Shown piece after piece: positions 32,746 to 44,195 of a DNA stretch of 64,000 nucleotides. Under the pieces are notes generated by a model, which was not told the origin of the DNA, did not search any database, and was given only the letters and a program-made list of their open reading frames with translations. Where the stretch lies: NCBI GenBank assembly GCA_035578155.1, contig JAPWDM010000015.1:5212501-5276500 (forward strand). Direction: 5' to 3'. Origin of the DNA: Brachynemurus nebulosus. Its lineage: Eukaryota; Arthropoda; Insecta; Neuroptera; Myrmeleontidae. The translations under genes and the position numbers were made by a program. Every line of letters starts with the position of its first letter. Within the stretch, counting starts at the first letter, position 1.

Positions 32746-35700
32746 CAACACCACCTACATAACAAAGCCTCACAACAACTCAGTGCATTGATCGTGACGT
32801 CATCATCAAGAGGCCAAAGAAACCTGTTTGTTTGGTTAACCGCTTCCTATCTGTCGTACGTGTCGCATCAGTCGCATCGGTCGCATCAGTCGCCATTACA
32901 TTACTTCCTCTTATTATTTACTGTTTTCTTAAACAAAATTCAGGAGTTTTGTTTCTTTTATGTAGTAAAATAACAGTGTAGTAAAAAAGTGTACCTAATT
33001 GTTCTTCGTAATAAAAAAAATTGCTGGCATTTGTGTTATTTTAGTGATTTTAGTGCACTTTATTTAAAAGAAAGACATGGTTAACAAGTGTTGTGTACCT
33101 CGATGTACCGGAAATTACAATGAAAATAACAAAGTTCATGTTTTTAAATTTCCAAAGGACAATATTATGAAGAAGAAGTGGTTAAATGCGATCCGTAGAG
33201 ATAATTTTAATGTATCTGAACATTCCGTGGTAAGCTACACTTTTATTATTATTATTATTTTTTTTAAATATATGAACATAACCTTATTTTATAGACAAGA
33301 TGCGTACTTTTAGAATTAGACTGGTGTGTTGCCTAGCGGGAAATTAAGTTAAAACTGGCGTTCGTTATTACATTAAATGTACATGTAAATTTATAAAAAA
33401 GAAAAATTATATTACGAGTAAATGAATGAAAATTATTTATTGTGGTTTCCAATTCATCAAAATAGTTTTTTCTACTCTGAATCAATGTAAAAATGTAAAA
33501 TTTACAACTTATTCTTAATTAGTTAAATTCAACGCTATTGACATTTACACTTATAATAATATTAAGCTACTTATTATTTTTATTTTAAAATATGAAAAAA
33601 TATCTTTATAATTGGTAAAAAATGCTACTAGAGCGCGCTAGTCGAGCTACACACCTTGTCTGTAACGACTTTTTGTTCCAATTTTTAAAAAAATTGTTCT
33701 AATAAGATAAATTTTAATTTCTTTTTACAGGTTTGTCATAAACATTTTAATGTATCCGATATAATTTTGAATACTTCTGCGATGGATTGGAAAACAGGTA
33801 AAACAATTACGGTTCCCTTAGCAAAACCGAAATTAAAACCTACTGCAGTGCCATCCATAATGATAAATTGTCCTGTCTATTTGAGCAATTCAGCTGCATT
33901 TCAACATCGTAGGGAATCACCAGAAAGAAAAAAAGCCCGAATACAAGCTGAACACATCAGAATTTCTGTTGCTGAAAGCATCAAAAGTGCCAGTGGTCAC
34001 GAAAAAAAGTTCTGCATTCAGTCATTTGAAGAATTAGTAAATAAATTAAAGTACATCAAAGTTAGTGACATGTGGAATAGTATTGTAAAAAAAGATTCAG
34101 TGATTTTTTTATATCTAAATGATGAAAAAATTCCTCATGATATATTATATGTAATAATTTCAAAAGATTTGAAGGTGAAAGCTTATCTGCGCGGTTTAGA
34201 AATTAAAGTTAAAACAGTATCAATCCATAGCATATTTGAATTAGAGAATCTTCTTGTAAAAACTGAGCAGCTTATTTCTAAAGTTGAAAAAAATGATACA
34301 TATGTAGAAATTATTTTAGATTTAATTGATTGTTTACAAATTGATGAGGAAAAAACTAAAGTACTTCAGTTTGTTAAATCCCAAATACAGCTATGTACAC
34401 AGTCGAAACAATGTCATAAATTCGATTCAGACACCGTAATTATTTCGGCATTATTAATGTTCATTTCAACGCAGGGTTACAAATTTCTTAGAAAATCTGG
34501 AATCGCGGTGTTACCACACATCAATACCTTAAAAAATCTTTGTTCATCTTTAGATGTTAATCCTAAAAATTCAGACTTTTTAAGTTATATTAAACAAAAA
34601 AAAATTATCTGTCAGAATACGAATATAATGTTTCTTTACTGATAGACGAAATTCATGTTCAGCCATATTTGGATTACAAGGGTGGGAATGTCGTTGGTCT
34701 GGCATATGACAGCAACAATGTTGCAACTACAGCTCACGTTTTTATGATTCAAAGTGTTTTATCGCAATTTAAAGATGCTGTTCATATACTACCAGTCAAC
34801 AAAATGAATGCAAAAAAACTATTTGAAGTTATAAAAACTGTAGTAGTTGGATTAGAAAGTGTAGGCTTTAAAGTTGTTGCGATAGTTACAGATAACAACT
34901 GTATTAATAAAAAGGCAATTTCAAATTTTGTAGATCCCCCACAAATAAGCATTGTTTATCCTACCCCGGCGGTAAATAATCGTCCTTTATTTTTTTTGAA
35001 CGACTTCGTACACATTTTTAAATGTATACGAAATAACTGGCTCAATTTGAAAAATGAGGATCTAACTTTCAATTTTCCAGATTTTGACAACCCTTTGATA
35101 GTTCGAAGTGCATCATTCTCAGCTCTTTGACAACTGTATGATATGGAAAGCCAAAAGTTATTAAAATTCGGGTATGGGTTATCAGTAAAAGCCCTGTGGC
35201 CTTCAAATTTTGAAAGGCAAAATGTAAAACTTGTCACCCAAATTTTTAACGAACATATTAAAGAAAGTTTATTGGAATTGGGACCTTTAAATAATATTAA
35301 AAATTATAAGGATACAGCAATATTTATTGAAATAATTAGTAACTGGTGGAATATAGTTAATGTCAAAAGTCCCTTAAAAGGTTTGCGTTTGCGACAAGAA
35401 ATGCAGCAACCGCTAACAGATGATGCAGGTGATATCAGATATAAATTTCTGAGTGATTTTCTATGCTGGCTAGATAACTGGGATTTACTAAAAGTAGGGG
35501 GGAAACTAACCAAAGAAACATATTTAGCTTTAAAATTAAGTACGTATAGTTTAACACAGTTGACAACTTATTGTATTAAGGAATTAAAAATGTCTTATAT
35601 TTTACCCGGAAAATTTCAAACTGATCCTTTAGAAGCCAGATTTGGCTTATATAGAACATTATCAGGTTCTCAATATCATATTTCCATGAGACAAATATTT

Positions 35701-36783
35701 GAATCGGAAAAAAAACTTAGGGCTTCAAGCATATTGCAACTTACATCAAATTCAAAAAGCAAATAATTATAACAAAAGTAGAAGACAATGATATTGTAGA
35801 AGACATTTCCAACGAAAAAATTTTTTCTCTTCAGGTGTTTCCTAATATTAACATCACAAACAGTGATTTCAATAATATAGAAATAGACATACCAGTACTA
35901 ACGTATATAAGCGGTTATTGCTGTCACTCGATTCTAAAAAAAGTTAATAACTGCGAAAATTGTAAAGACTTTTTAATAGTAGACAAAAAAATGGACTATG
36001 GAACCAAAAAATAAATTAATAATAAAATTGGATAGGGGCGGTTTGAAATTTCCACGGGAATTTCCGTTGCAAATTGTTATTCATACATTTATAATTTTAA
36101 GGAAGCTTTTAGATTCAGAAATCTTTTTACAATCAGAAAATCAAAGAGCTATCGCATCCAAAATAGTTTTCGAACATGTAGAAGCTAGTGAGAATTTTAT
36201 ATTTGAAGATTTCTGTCCGCAGCACAAAATTACAGAACTGTCCCAAAAGATTATACATATTGCAATTAATATTATAATAAGTAATTACTGTAAGCTTAAA
36301 AATAATGAAATTGCCTTAAATGTGCGTGAAAAAAAATCACTGAAAGCAAACAGAAAACTTACAACAGTTACGGGTAAACCTAAAAATCGCAACAACGAAT
36401 CGAAAAAATAATTTTCTTTTTGCTCAAAAATTTTGTATGTAGTTTTGAATATGTATCACATTTGTGTAATTTAATTTATGTATTTGTTTGTATAATTTTT
36501 TTCTACCAATTTTCTTTTCTTATACTTTGTTATGCTTTAAGTAAAATATATAAATTTCAAGCAAAAAATTATTTTAATTTATTCACTTCCCAAGTTTCGC
36601 TTAAAAAGTATATTTTTTATAAATAAAAATTAAATAAAAATTTAAAAATCAGTATTTTCATTTATCTTCATCTTCAAAATTTTTTAATTTCTATTTATCT
36701 TATAAATGTATAATGCAATCTGATTGCCTTTTAACTATGACGTCACAGATCAGTTGGGAGGCTTTGTTATGTAGGTGGTGTTG
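32746..36783 (+). mobile_element. P element (THAP9-type), nested in the ISL2EU nuclease gene
   Basis: Perfect 26-bp terminal inverted repeats occupy 32746-32771 (beginning CAACACCACCTACATAACAA) and 36758-36783. They are flanked by CAGCAAT at 32739-32745 and 36784-36790. P elements normally make 8-bp duplications, so this is either 7 bp or 8 bp with a mismatched outer base. A TGACGTCA palindrome lies just inside both ends. The 4038-bp element contains one decayed THAP/P-type transposase gene. The perfect termini contrast with a gene bearing several lesions. Confidence 0.92.
33077..36411 (+). pseudogene. P-element/THAP9-type transposase, multiply broken
   Basis: Exon 1 (33077-33229) encodes the first half of a THAP finger (MVNKCCVPRC, FKFPKDN, WLNAIRRDN) and ends at GTAAGC. 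Exon 2 starts at 33731 after TTTTTACAG and supplies the C-x2-H pair (VCHKHF). The catalytic region follows: LLIDEIHVQP gives the first aspartate, AIVTDNNCINKKAI the second and DPLEARFGLYR the glutamate of the P-type RNase H fold. The C-terminal domain reads IIKLDRGGLKFP. Lesions are a frameshift in an A-run near 34605, an in-frame TGA at 35128-35130, a stop/frameshift near 35766 and another near 35996. The protein is therefore inactive, although all catalytic residues can still be read. Confidence 0.9.
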
Positions 36784-37071
36784 CAGCAATAGTGAAGTGG
36801 CTCCAAAATATATGGCACAACTACAACTTCAGATGCATTTTTCTAACAAAACTAAGGGTCTTTTTTGTGTTGCTCATAACAATTTTGAAACCTCTAAAAG
36901 AGTAACTATAATAGAGGTGGATTATAGAAAACAACTATGTGAAACAATTATAGAAAAATGCACACTGTTTTGGCATCAAGCCATTTTCCCAAAAATATGT
37001 ACATTGTAAAAATTGTAAAAACTTATAAAAATATGTAACTTTATCTGAAATAAAACAAATGTATTCTTAAT

Positions 37072-39070
37072 TCATTTTTTTATTAAAACATCCTGAATAT
37101 TTACCAAACCACATGCTAATGTTATTGCATCATCAATGACAGGTATTAAATTATAGTCTACACAAGCATGAGGCAGCAACATATGAAACTCTCTTAATCT
37201 ATTTATTACTCGTTCAACATGAATTCTAAAAGCTACTATTCGCTTTGACTGCTTTACTTCATCTTTGGCACTAGGGTTGGATTGTGAAACAGAAGGTGGC
37301 CGGACGAGATTACAGTTTCTACCTTCCAGTAAATGTGACAAGTCTTTGAACCCTCTGTCAGCCATCACTGCTTTATTTGGAGGTAAACAGTCCAAGTAAC
37401 CACAGTCTTGCACTGTCATGACATCTGTAGCTCTTCCACCATATCCATTGGATATAAAATTAATCAATCCGTCTGGTGTACATGAAATTAAATACTTCAA
37501 TGTATTACATTTTTTGTACTGTGACCAAGTAAGTGATTGCTGGACTGGATCGGAAGGTTTTTCAATTTGGATTTCAAAGCAATCAATAATAGAAATAACA
37601 TTTGAATACCTAGCTCTGAATGATATAGGTAAATTTTTATATACCTCAGTTGGTGTTGGCCACACAATCAAGTCTTTCATTTTTGATGCGATAAGAGGTA
37701 AACTTTTATTGAATATTCTACTGATAGTGCTCTGTGAGTAGCCAAAATGTAAAGCAAGTATGCTGAATGATTCATTTAACTTCAATTTCTTAAATGTTGT
37801 TAATACGTCTACAGTTGGAAGTGGAATGTTTTCACTTAAAAGTTTTATTATATAGTATGACTGTTTAGGTAATCCTAGTAACATTTTGGGTTCTCTATCT
37901 ATGGCACTTAAAATACTACTGCGCATTACATTTTTAAAATGTTTTTCATCATCTGAATCTTCTGATTCATCTTGCACACAATAACGTAAGTCAGATGAGC
38001 TACAGGGTTCATAATCATTAGATATCTGTGAAGAAATAGAAGAAATAGATGTACTATCAGAGTTAGTTGTAAATAATTTTATTTTTACAACAGTTGTCAC
38101 AGGTTTTATTGGTGAAGTTCCAATATTTTGTGATGGAAAGGGAAAAGGAGATAAAGCTACATTTGTCTTTTTTGTAGTTAAATTAACTTGAACAGCTTTA
38201 CTTCTGAAGTTTGATCTCTTATTTATTTGCACACACTTGTCACTAAGTAAGATTTCTGTATTAGTAGAGAATTCAACATGGGATGTACTGGGCTCTATTA
38301 CAGAGACATCCATAAGAGAGGTACTAGGCCTCACTAGATAATTTTCACAGCCTTCACTATAGGAAGTACTTGGTCCGGCATCACAATAACTTGTTTGTGA
38401 AGTTTCACTTTCTAAAACATTTTCACTATTGACTTCAGGTTCGGAGAAAGCTTTATTTATAAGTGATAATCTTCTTTTCTTAACAGCATACATTCTCTCC
38501 TGTGGTGATGGAAAATTTCGTTTTTGGCATTGAAATTTATGAGGAATAACTCCTTTATTTAACAGTAATTTAACTTTTTCGCCTTCTTCCTTCATGAGCT
38601 TGTATTTAATATAATTTACTGTATCTTCCTTGATCTGAAATAAACACAACACTTGGTGAAGCATCTTGGGATACCTAAGTAGAAATAATAAATAACTTTA
38701 CATATAGGTACATAGAAAATACTTTTTTTTTTAAGTCTATGCAGAGCTTAGATGAAGAATCTTCTAAGATGTTATGACATACGTAAATAAGGTTATGAAC
38801 TTATAGAAAGTTCTGTAACCTAGGGATTTCTACAAAACTACACGATGTTATTTGTCCAAATATAATATAATTACATTAAAATGATCTTCACAACAACGTT
38901 AACGCGATATTGGAGATACATTATCCCTTCGCATAACCTTACACCATTGTTTACGTATGTTTGGATCTCTTGGAACAGCTAAAAAAAACTTTATCTGGTG
39001 TACTTTTTATAGTGTTCGGACACATTGGTACCATGCAATATCTATAAAATGGCTTTTTTTCTTCTTCCAT
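37072..39070 (-). pseudogene. ISL2EU transposase: THAP finger plus DDE_Tnp_4, one nonsense codon
   Basis: Exon 1 runs from ATG 39070 to 38875 and encodes a THAP domain (CMVPMC, FFAVPRDP, QWCKVMRRDN, CCEDHF). A GTAATT donor follows, and the TTTATTTCAG acceptor ends at 38635. Exon 2 (38634-37072) joins in frame (HFN then IKEDTVNYIKYK). After a low-complexity Ser-rich linker come a helix-turn-helix (ALHFGYSQSTISRIFNKSL) and the DDE_Tnp_4 core: IIDCFEIQIEKP, AVMADRGF and IHVERVINRL give D, D and E. One in-frame TAA sits in exon 1, five codons before CCEDHF, so the copy is probably a young pseudogene unless it initiates within exon 2. It converges with the YqaJ gene, 62 bp apart. Confidence 0.88.
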
Positions 39071-39344
39071 GATTATTACGCGATATTTAAACTAAAACAC
39101 CTTGTTAACTATCAAACTAACTCTCAATGCAAACAATAAACTGACAGGACGTGCCCTATGACGTCACGCCTCAAGCTCGCGAGAAATAGGAGCGTTTGAA
39201 CTTGTCAAATTAAACCAATATTTTTAAAATTTTATGAAAAAATAATTACTACTCTTACTGCTATGTTTATTTTTTTTTCTATATCAAAATGAAGTGAATA
39301 ATGAATAAAAAAAATAAAAAAATTGCCTGCATATTCCCTATTAT

Positions 39345-40056
39345 TGTTTAGATGTTAAAAGTAATTATTGTATTTGACAAATTAATAAATTTTTAATAGT
39401 GTACCTATTTTTTTAGACTATACTTAATAAAAAAATTGAAAGAAAAAACCGATCATTTTATTTACACTCATCTCTCAAAAATAAATCAAGCTAATTGTTT
39501 TAATATTATACCTTAAACTTGATTCGAATATAAAAATTCACATAATTTATGTTGTGTTCAATTAATTAACCCTTTCTTGCTTGACAGTTTTAGATCATTA
39601 TTGTTCAACGATACTTTATTTTAACAAATCATTATTAATTTATCAAACTACTTACTGATAAGAATTATACGTGCATAGTTAGTATACAGGGTGGAAAGTA
39701 AATAAATCTTGTCGTTTTCAAGAGTGACTCAAGACCCCGTGTAGGCATCAAAGCCACAGGAATTAAGTTGTATTCAATTAATTAACCCCACTTCTCCATC
39801 ACCGTAATGAAATAAATTATTTGTTTCGTTGATATTCGGCACTGCTTTGTACGTTTCAAAATTGACCAACCCACACATACGTAATCATCTGGCAAATCGA
39901 TGGGTGGAAAATATTCTGAATATGGATGAGACACCGCTTAGCGTTAATGTAAACGCCATGCTGTCTAAGATATGAATGAGAGAAAATTCTATATTACATG
40001 CAAATTTAAAGTATGGACGAGAAATGAAACAAAATATTCATTAAAACAAAAAATAT
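39345..40056. other. Non-coding flank with a 23-bp direct repeat
   Basis: GTTGT(G/A)TTCAATTAATTAACCC occurs near 39549 and again near 39767. ACAGGGTGGAAAGTAAATA near 39688 looks like a transposon terminus, but I found no partner. No gene is seen. Confidence 0.4.
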
Positions 40057-40338
40057 TTAATTAAAATAATTTATATTACATAAAAATTTTAGACATAAAT
40101 GTCCACAGTTATACTGATCGTAATTCTGATATCTATTATAATTATATTTAATATTATTGCCATGTAAATATTGCACAACTTCAGCAGGTGGTGGTAAATT
40201 CCCATAACTATCGAAATATTCCACGTTCTTGTTATCTTTGGCGTACGCTACCCAATGGCTTCCTGGTTCAGATGTATTATCCAAATTAACGATACCACAC
40301 TCCTTTCGCCTTGGACGTTTCGGTAAATCATCTCTCAT
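40057..40338 (-). pseudogene. Polinton/Maverick cysteine protease fragment
   Basis: A 93-codon ORF carries the core of the adenovirus-like maturation protease encoded by Polintons. GSHWVAY gives the catalytic histidine, YFDSYG the acidic residue, QYNCGHLC the glutamine and cysteine. Family similarity extends a few residues upstream of the ATG at 40338 (FRGVFM), but the N-terminal third normally present is not recognisable. This is therefore a truncated or decayed copy. In intact elements the enzyme matures the element's capsid proteins. Confidence 0.75.
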
Positions 40339-40408
40339 GAATACGCCACGAAAACTGAATAAATAATTGTTTCCAAACTGATAGATGTCGCGATCGTTTG
40401 TAGCTCGC

Positions 40409-40845
40409 TTAGCGGTTTTTTGATTCGATGTAAAGTCCCAAACCTCTTCTGTATGGTTTCAAATAAAGTCCAGTTTCAGATTTGGATCCAAGAGCAATTG
40501 TCTCCATCATCCTGTTATGACGTTCATTTTCATCCAACTGTTTCTTCGCCGTTTTATAAGCATTCACTGCTATCGCAACACCAGCAGCACCTCCAGCAAG
40601 TGATCCTACAACAGACAGGCCAGCAAATAGTAGAACTAGAAATGGTAAAATTCCACCAGCTTTTGGAATTAGAATGATTCTCGGTGTTGTAAATTGACTA
40701 TCCTTCTTCTTGAAGATATTCCTTGCAGCTTTCACTGCAAATTTTATCGCATTTTTAATAGTTTTTGGTTTCTTTTTCTTCAATATACTTCTCAATTCAC
40801 GAATTCCGGCGCCAGATATTAATTTCTGTCCTTTTTTGTTCTTCT
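40409..40845 (-). pseudogene. Small Polinton-associated membrane protein remnant
   Basis: The frame is open from about 40845 (no ATG found) to 40409. It has a strongly basic N-terminal region (KKKKPKTIKNAIKFAVK), a hydrophobic segment near 40650-40600 (ILPFLVLLFAGLSVVG followed by Gly/Ala-rich residues) and a C-terminal LYLKPYRRGLGLYI. It lies just upstream of the protease fragment on the same strand but in another frame. I recognise the pattern as a protein that often accompanies the protease in Polintons, but cannot name its role. Confidence 0.5.
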
Positions 40846-41104
40846 TTGAATGACCAGTGGAGATTCATTTACCATTTTACAAGTTTTGTGGACCAGGAAC
40901 AACATTACAGAAACGTTTAAATCAAGGTGATATTCAAAGCTTGTCTCGAACACGACATTGCTTATTCTAAAACATCTGATTCACTTGAAAGGAGGGAAGC
41001 CGACAAACGTTTAACTCTTACTGACAATTATAACGTGTACTCTTACTGACAATTATAAACGTTCGATCTTTTTTTTTTATTTAAATTAAAAATTGTTTCT
41101 CATT

Positions 41105-41520
41105 ATGGGGGCAAAACAACTAAGAAAAAGCATTCCCTTAGGGCAAAAAATGAACATTATAAATGAATTAAAAAAGGGGGCGACTATACGTTTTTTCGCC
41201 CAAATATATAATATTTCAACCACGTCCGTTGCGCAAATCAAGAAAAACGGGGCTAAGATACGGAAATATTATAGCAAATTTAATTCAAAATTTGTTACTA
41301 AAACCAAAAGACTAAAACCATCAACATTAGAACAAACGGAGCAAGTTCTATTTCACTGGCTAGTACAAAAGCGCAGTCTACACCAGCCAATTTCCGACAT
41401 TTTACGAAGTAAGGCCACTCAATTAAACGAAAAAATGCGCGGACCGTCAAAGGAGGTGGGTTGATAAGGGCCATTTTCCGCCCATCACATACTCGAAAAA
41501 AAAAAGTTTCGATTCCCGAC
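41105..41520 (+). pseudogene. Tigger/jerky-type transposase, N-terminal fragment
   Basis: ATG 41105 begins a CENP-B-like helix-turn-helix (KMNIINELKKGATIRFFAQ, NISTTSVAQIKKN). A second DNA-binding domain begins with LFHWLVQKRSLHQPISD. The ORF stops at 41464, but similarity seems to go on in another frame to about 41520 (GGLIRAIFRPSHTRKKK). The DDE core is missing. A matching C-terminal piece lies at 44196-44565, beyond another transposase. Confidence 0.65.
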
Positions 41521-41947
41521 TATTATTGACTTCATTTGTACACTTAAAGACGTGTATTTTCTTATTATATAAGATTTCGCCATAAATAATATAATTTAGA
41601 AATTATTGCGAAGAAAAAGAGTATTTAGCCCTTTTTGTGCATTTTTGTCATTTTTTTGATCTTTGAATTATTTTTTTTTTTACGAAGCGTTCCATGAACC
41701 ATCTTAACTTTGACAGTCAGTGATTCTGCTCATTATAAGCTTGTATATGAGTATTTATTTGCTTTGGTTCAGTGTGCGCGTCTATCCAATACGTAATATA
41801 TTCCGTACGAGTGTGGGTCGCGTTGAAATCGGAACGTGTTCAAACATGTTTCTTCGCGCTCGGAAAGTATTTACGTAGTGAAGATATCAAAATTGTGTTC
41901 TGAAGCTGTTACTTTGAATATTTATTGAAAAACTTAATAAAATAATA
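41521..41947. other. Non-coding upstream flank
   Basis: AT-rich sequence between the Tigger N-terminal fragment and the DDE_Tnp_4/SWIM gene. It contains a T-run near 41660-41680 and no recognisable terminus. Confidence 0.35.
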
Positions 41948-44011
41948 ATGCCTGGAAGCCAATGTGATTGTTGCAAAACGTGGCGAAAAACAAATAGTGT
42001 TTTCGCACTTGCTCGAACAAAAGAATTGTCGCAATACTTAGAAAGTATAAAAACTGTGACCTACCGATTGGTTCTAAGTTATGTTGTAAATGCAGATCAT
42101 ATGCATTTCGTGTGGCTCAAGCTCAAAATACTCCTACTTCATCTTCTATAGGGACAACAAGAGTTCTTGCTTCAACAAGTACCACTGACGATACTACAAA
42201 TAAGGGACCTAATATACATTTATCAGTACCTCGTTGTCACAACTCGAATTCATGTTGTGTAATATGTAAAAGTAAAAACGGCCTCAGGACTGTACCAAAA
42301 GCAGCTCGAACTCAAGCTTTTATAGAAACTGGAATCTATATTTCATCGGGAAAACGATGCTGTAAAACTCATATTACTCAATTGGTATTCAGTGAGTTAG
42401 CGCTGCAAGCTTTACGCCCTGTAAGTGAGAATACATTAATGCATAAAAAAGATATTGAAAGTCTTTTAAATAATATTAGAAAGATCGCAAAGAAGAGAGG
42501 TCTCGATTTTGATACTCCGGCACAGCTTTCCGGCTCCGATTATCATAGTCTCATGGGTATATCTATATCTGATTTTAACTATATTTTTGAACTTATAAAG
42601 CCCAAAATACGTTCCTCGAAAATGAGGTCAGCTCATACTTGTTTGGCAGTGCTACTAGTAAAACTACGAACTGGTCTCTCTAATGGTGTTCTGTCCATAT
42701 TATTCAATATCCGAAAAAGATTAATATCATCACCTTTTGTGCAATGTGCTCGCCAGGCTTTGATTAAAAACTTTGTGCCTCTACACCTTGGAACAGAACA
42801 CGTAACGAGAAACCAGGTTATTGAAAAACATACGAGGCCTTTAGCAAGAAAATTATTCATTCCCGACGATGACAATGATGCAGTGATACTTGTTGCTGAT
42901 GGCACGTACATTTACATTCAGAAGAGTGCGAATTATTCTTTTCAGAGACGATCTTACTTGTAACATAAAGGAAGACCTTTACTCAAGCCTACGATGTTGG
43001 TCACTACTTCGGGTTATATTTTAAACGTCTTCGGACCTTACTTGGCAGATTCAAAAAACAATGACGCTAACATACTCACACATATATTAAAAAAAGACGC
43101 AGATAATATCATAAAGTGGCTGAAGCAAAAGGATGTAATTATTGTTGATAGAGGCTTCCGCGATTGTTTGGAACTCCTGGAAGAAATGGGTCTCTTACAT
43201 GAAATGCCTAGATTCCTAACTAAACAACGACAATTTTCTACAGATGATGCCAATAAGACGCGTCTTGTAACCAAAGTCAGGTGGGTCGTTGAAGCTGTTA
43301 ATGGTCAGTTAAAAAACTGGAAAGCATTGGATAAAGTAATGCCAAACACACAAATTCCTTTCATTGGAGACTACGTGCGAATCATATGTGCTGTTCTCAA
43401 TGCATTCTATCCTGCAAGGATTAGAGACACCGGAGATGACGAAATAATCGCACAACGGATGCTTGATTTAGTAAAAAATCCGAATTATTTACAACAGATG
43501 GTTGAGGAAAAAGGGTGGGCAAGAAAAAAAGCAATCTGGACCAAGCAAGCTAACTGACAAAGATCTCCAAGATTTTCCACGCCTAACTTTGGACGAGCTG
43601 CGACAATTAACGCTAGGTATATATCAACTTAAGCAAAGCCAATCTTACACTCAAGAACACTTAAATGAAGAAGGTCTATACTCTCTTTATATATGTCGCG
43701 AGGACGATTCTGTTTTTCGAGTCCAGATACGATCACGGCATACAAGTTCCAAAAACTATAATATTTGGATAAAAACAGATCGAAACAACATCACACACAT
43801 ACAATGGTACTGTCAATGTAAACTAGGCGCAAAGATTGTAGGGTGTTGTGCGCATGTTGCTTCTGTGTTATGGTTTCTGGCCTACTGGCGTCACAACTCA
43901 ACCGAAGTCAAAAACCAAGCCTTGAATATGCCCATACATTACAAGATGCCGCTGCTGAAGGATGGACCGATAGCGATTCGGATGAAGAAAATAAGGAAGA
44001 TTAATAAATAA
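41948..44011 (+). pseudogene. DDE_Tnp_4-type transposase with C-terminal SWIM finger, three lesions
   Basis: ATG 41948 starts a Cys-rich N-terminus (CDCC...), which continues in another frame after a shift near 42045 (KLCCKCRSYAFRVAQAQ). A central helix-turn-helix region (SGSDYHSLMGIS and onward) precedes the catalytic core. VADGTYIYIQKS, IIVDRGF and VVEAVNGQLKNW supply D, D and E. An in-frame TAA at 42961-42963 interrupts just after the first motif. Near 43545 another frameshift leads into the last part (FPRLTLDELRQLTLG), which ends in a SWIM zinc finger (WYCQCK...GCCAHVASVLW). Read through these three lesions it is a complete transposase of about 680 residues. No terminal repeats were identified. 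The SWIM finger suggests DNA or protein binding. Confidence 0.75.
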
Positions 44012-44023
44012 ATAAATAAATAA

Positions 44024-44082
<59 letters not shown>
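44005..44082. repeat. (AAAT)n/(TA)n microsatellite
   Basis: Several AAAT units pass into about 27 TA repeats directly after the SWIM transposase stop. Confidence 0.95.
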
Positions 44083-44087
<5 letters not shown>

Positions 44088-44195
44088 GTGTGTGAAAAAC
44101 TGACTATTTTCGATTACTGGTTAATAAACGTATATAATACCTAGATAATTATTTGATTTATTTATACCACAAATTTCAGTATTCATTTAATAATT

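Larger units (their letters stand above)
31988..37009 (+). pseudogene. ISL2EU SWIM/YqaJ nuclease gene split by a P element
   Basis: Exon 3 runs 31988-32745 and, after the nested P element, resumes at 36791-37009. It completes the SWIM finger (GGCKHAIAFL) and then encodes a YqaJ-type exonuclease, the phage-recombinase fold of the PD-(D/E)XK group. GASPDG and IEIKCP carry the aspartate, glutamate and lysine expected of the active site; YMAQLQLQMH and FWHQAIFP follow. The interrupted text joins in frame across the insertion point, from RYIDSN to SEVAPKYM, once one copy of the 7-bp duplication is removed. In ISL2EU elements this protein is thought to help process transposon ends or replication intermediates; that is known for the family only by association. 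It is disabled here by the insertion. Confidence 0.85.
30806..39344. mobile_element. ISL2EU-type transposon with long imperfect termini
   Basis: The outer ends share a 17-bp inverted repeat: ATAATAGGGAATATGCA at 30806-30822 and its inverse at 39328-39344. The inner ends of the arms share a 29-bp inverted repeat with one mismatch (30995-31023 and 39140-39168, core TGACGTCATAGGGCA). The arms are about 218 and 205 bp long and only partly alike between these blocks. Inside, a SWIM/YqaJ nuclease gene and a THAP/DDE_Tnp_4 transposase gene converge, the two-gene set described for ISL2EU elements. A P element is nested at 32746-36783. Without it the element would be about 4.5 kb. The exact target duplication is unclear. 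Confidence 0.85.
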
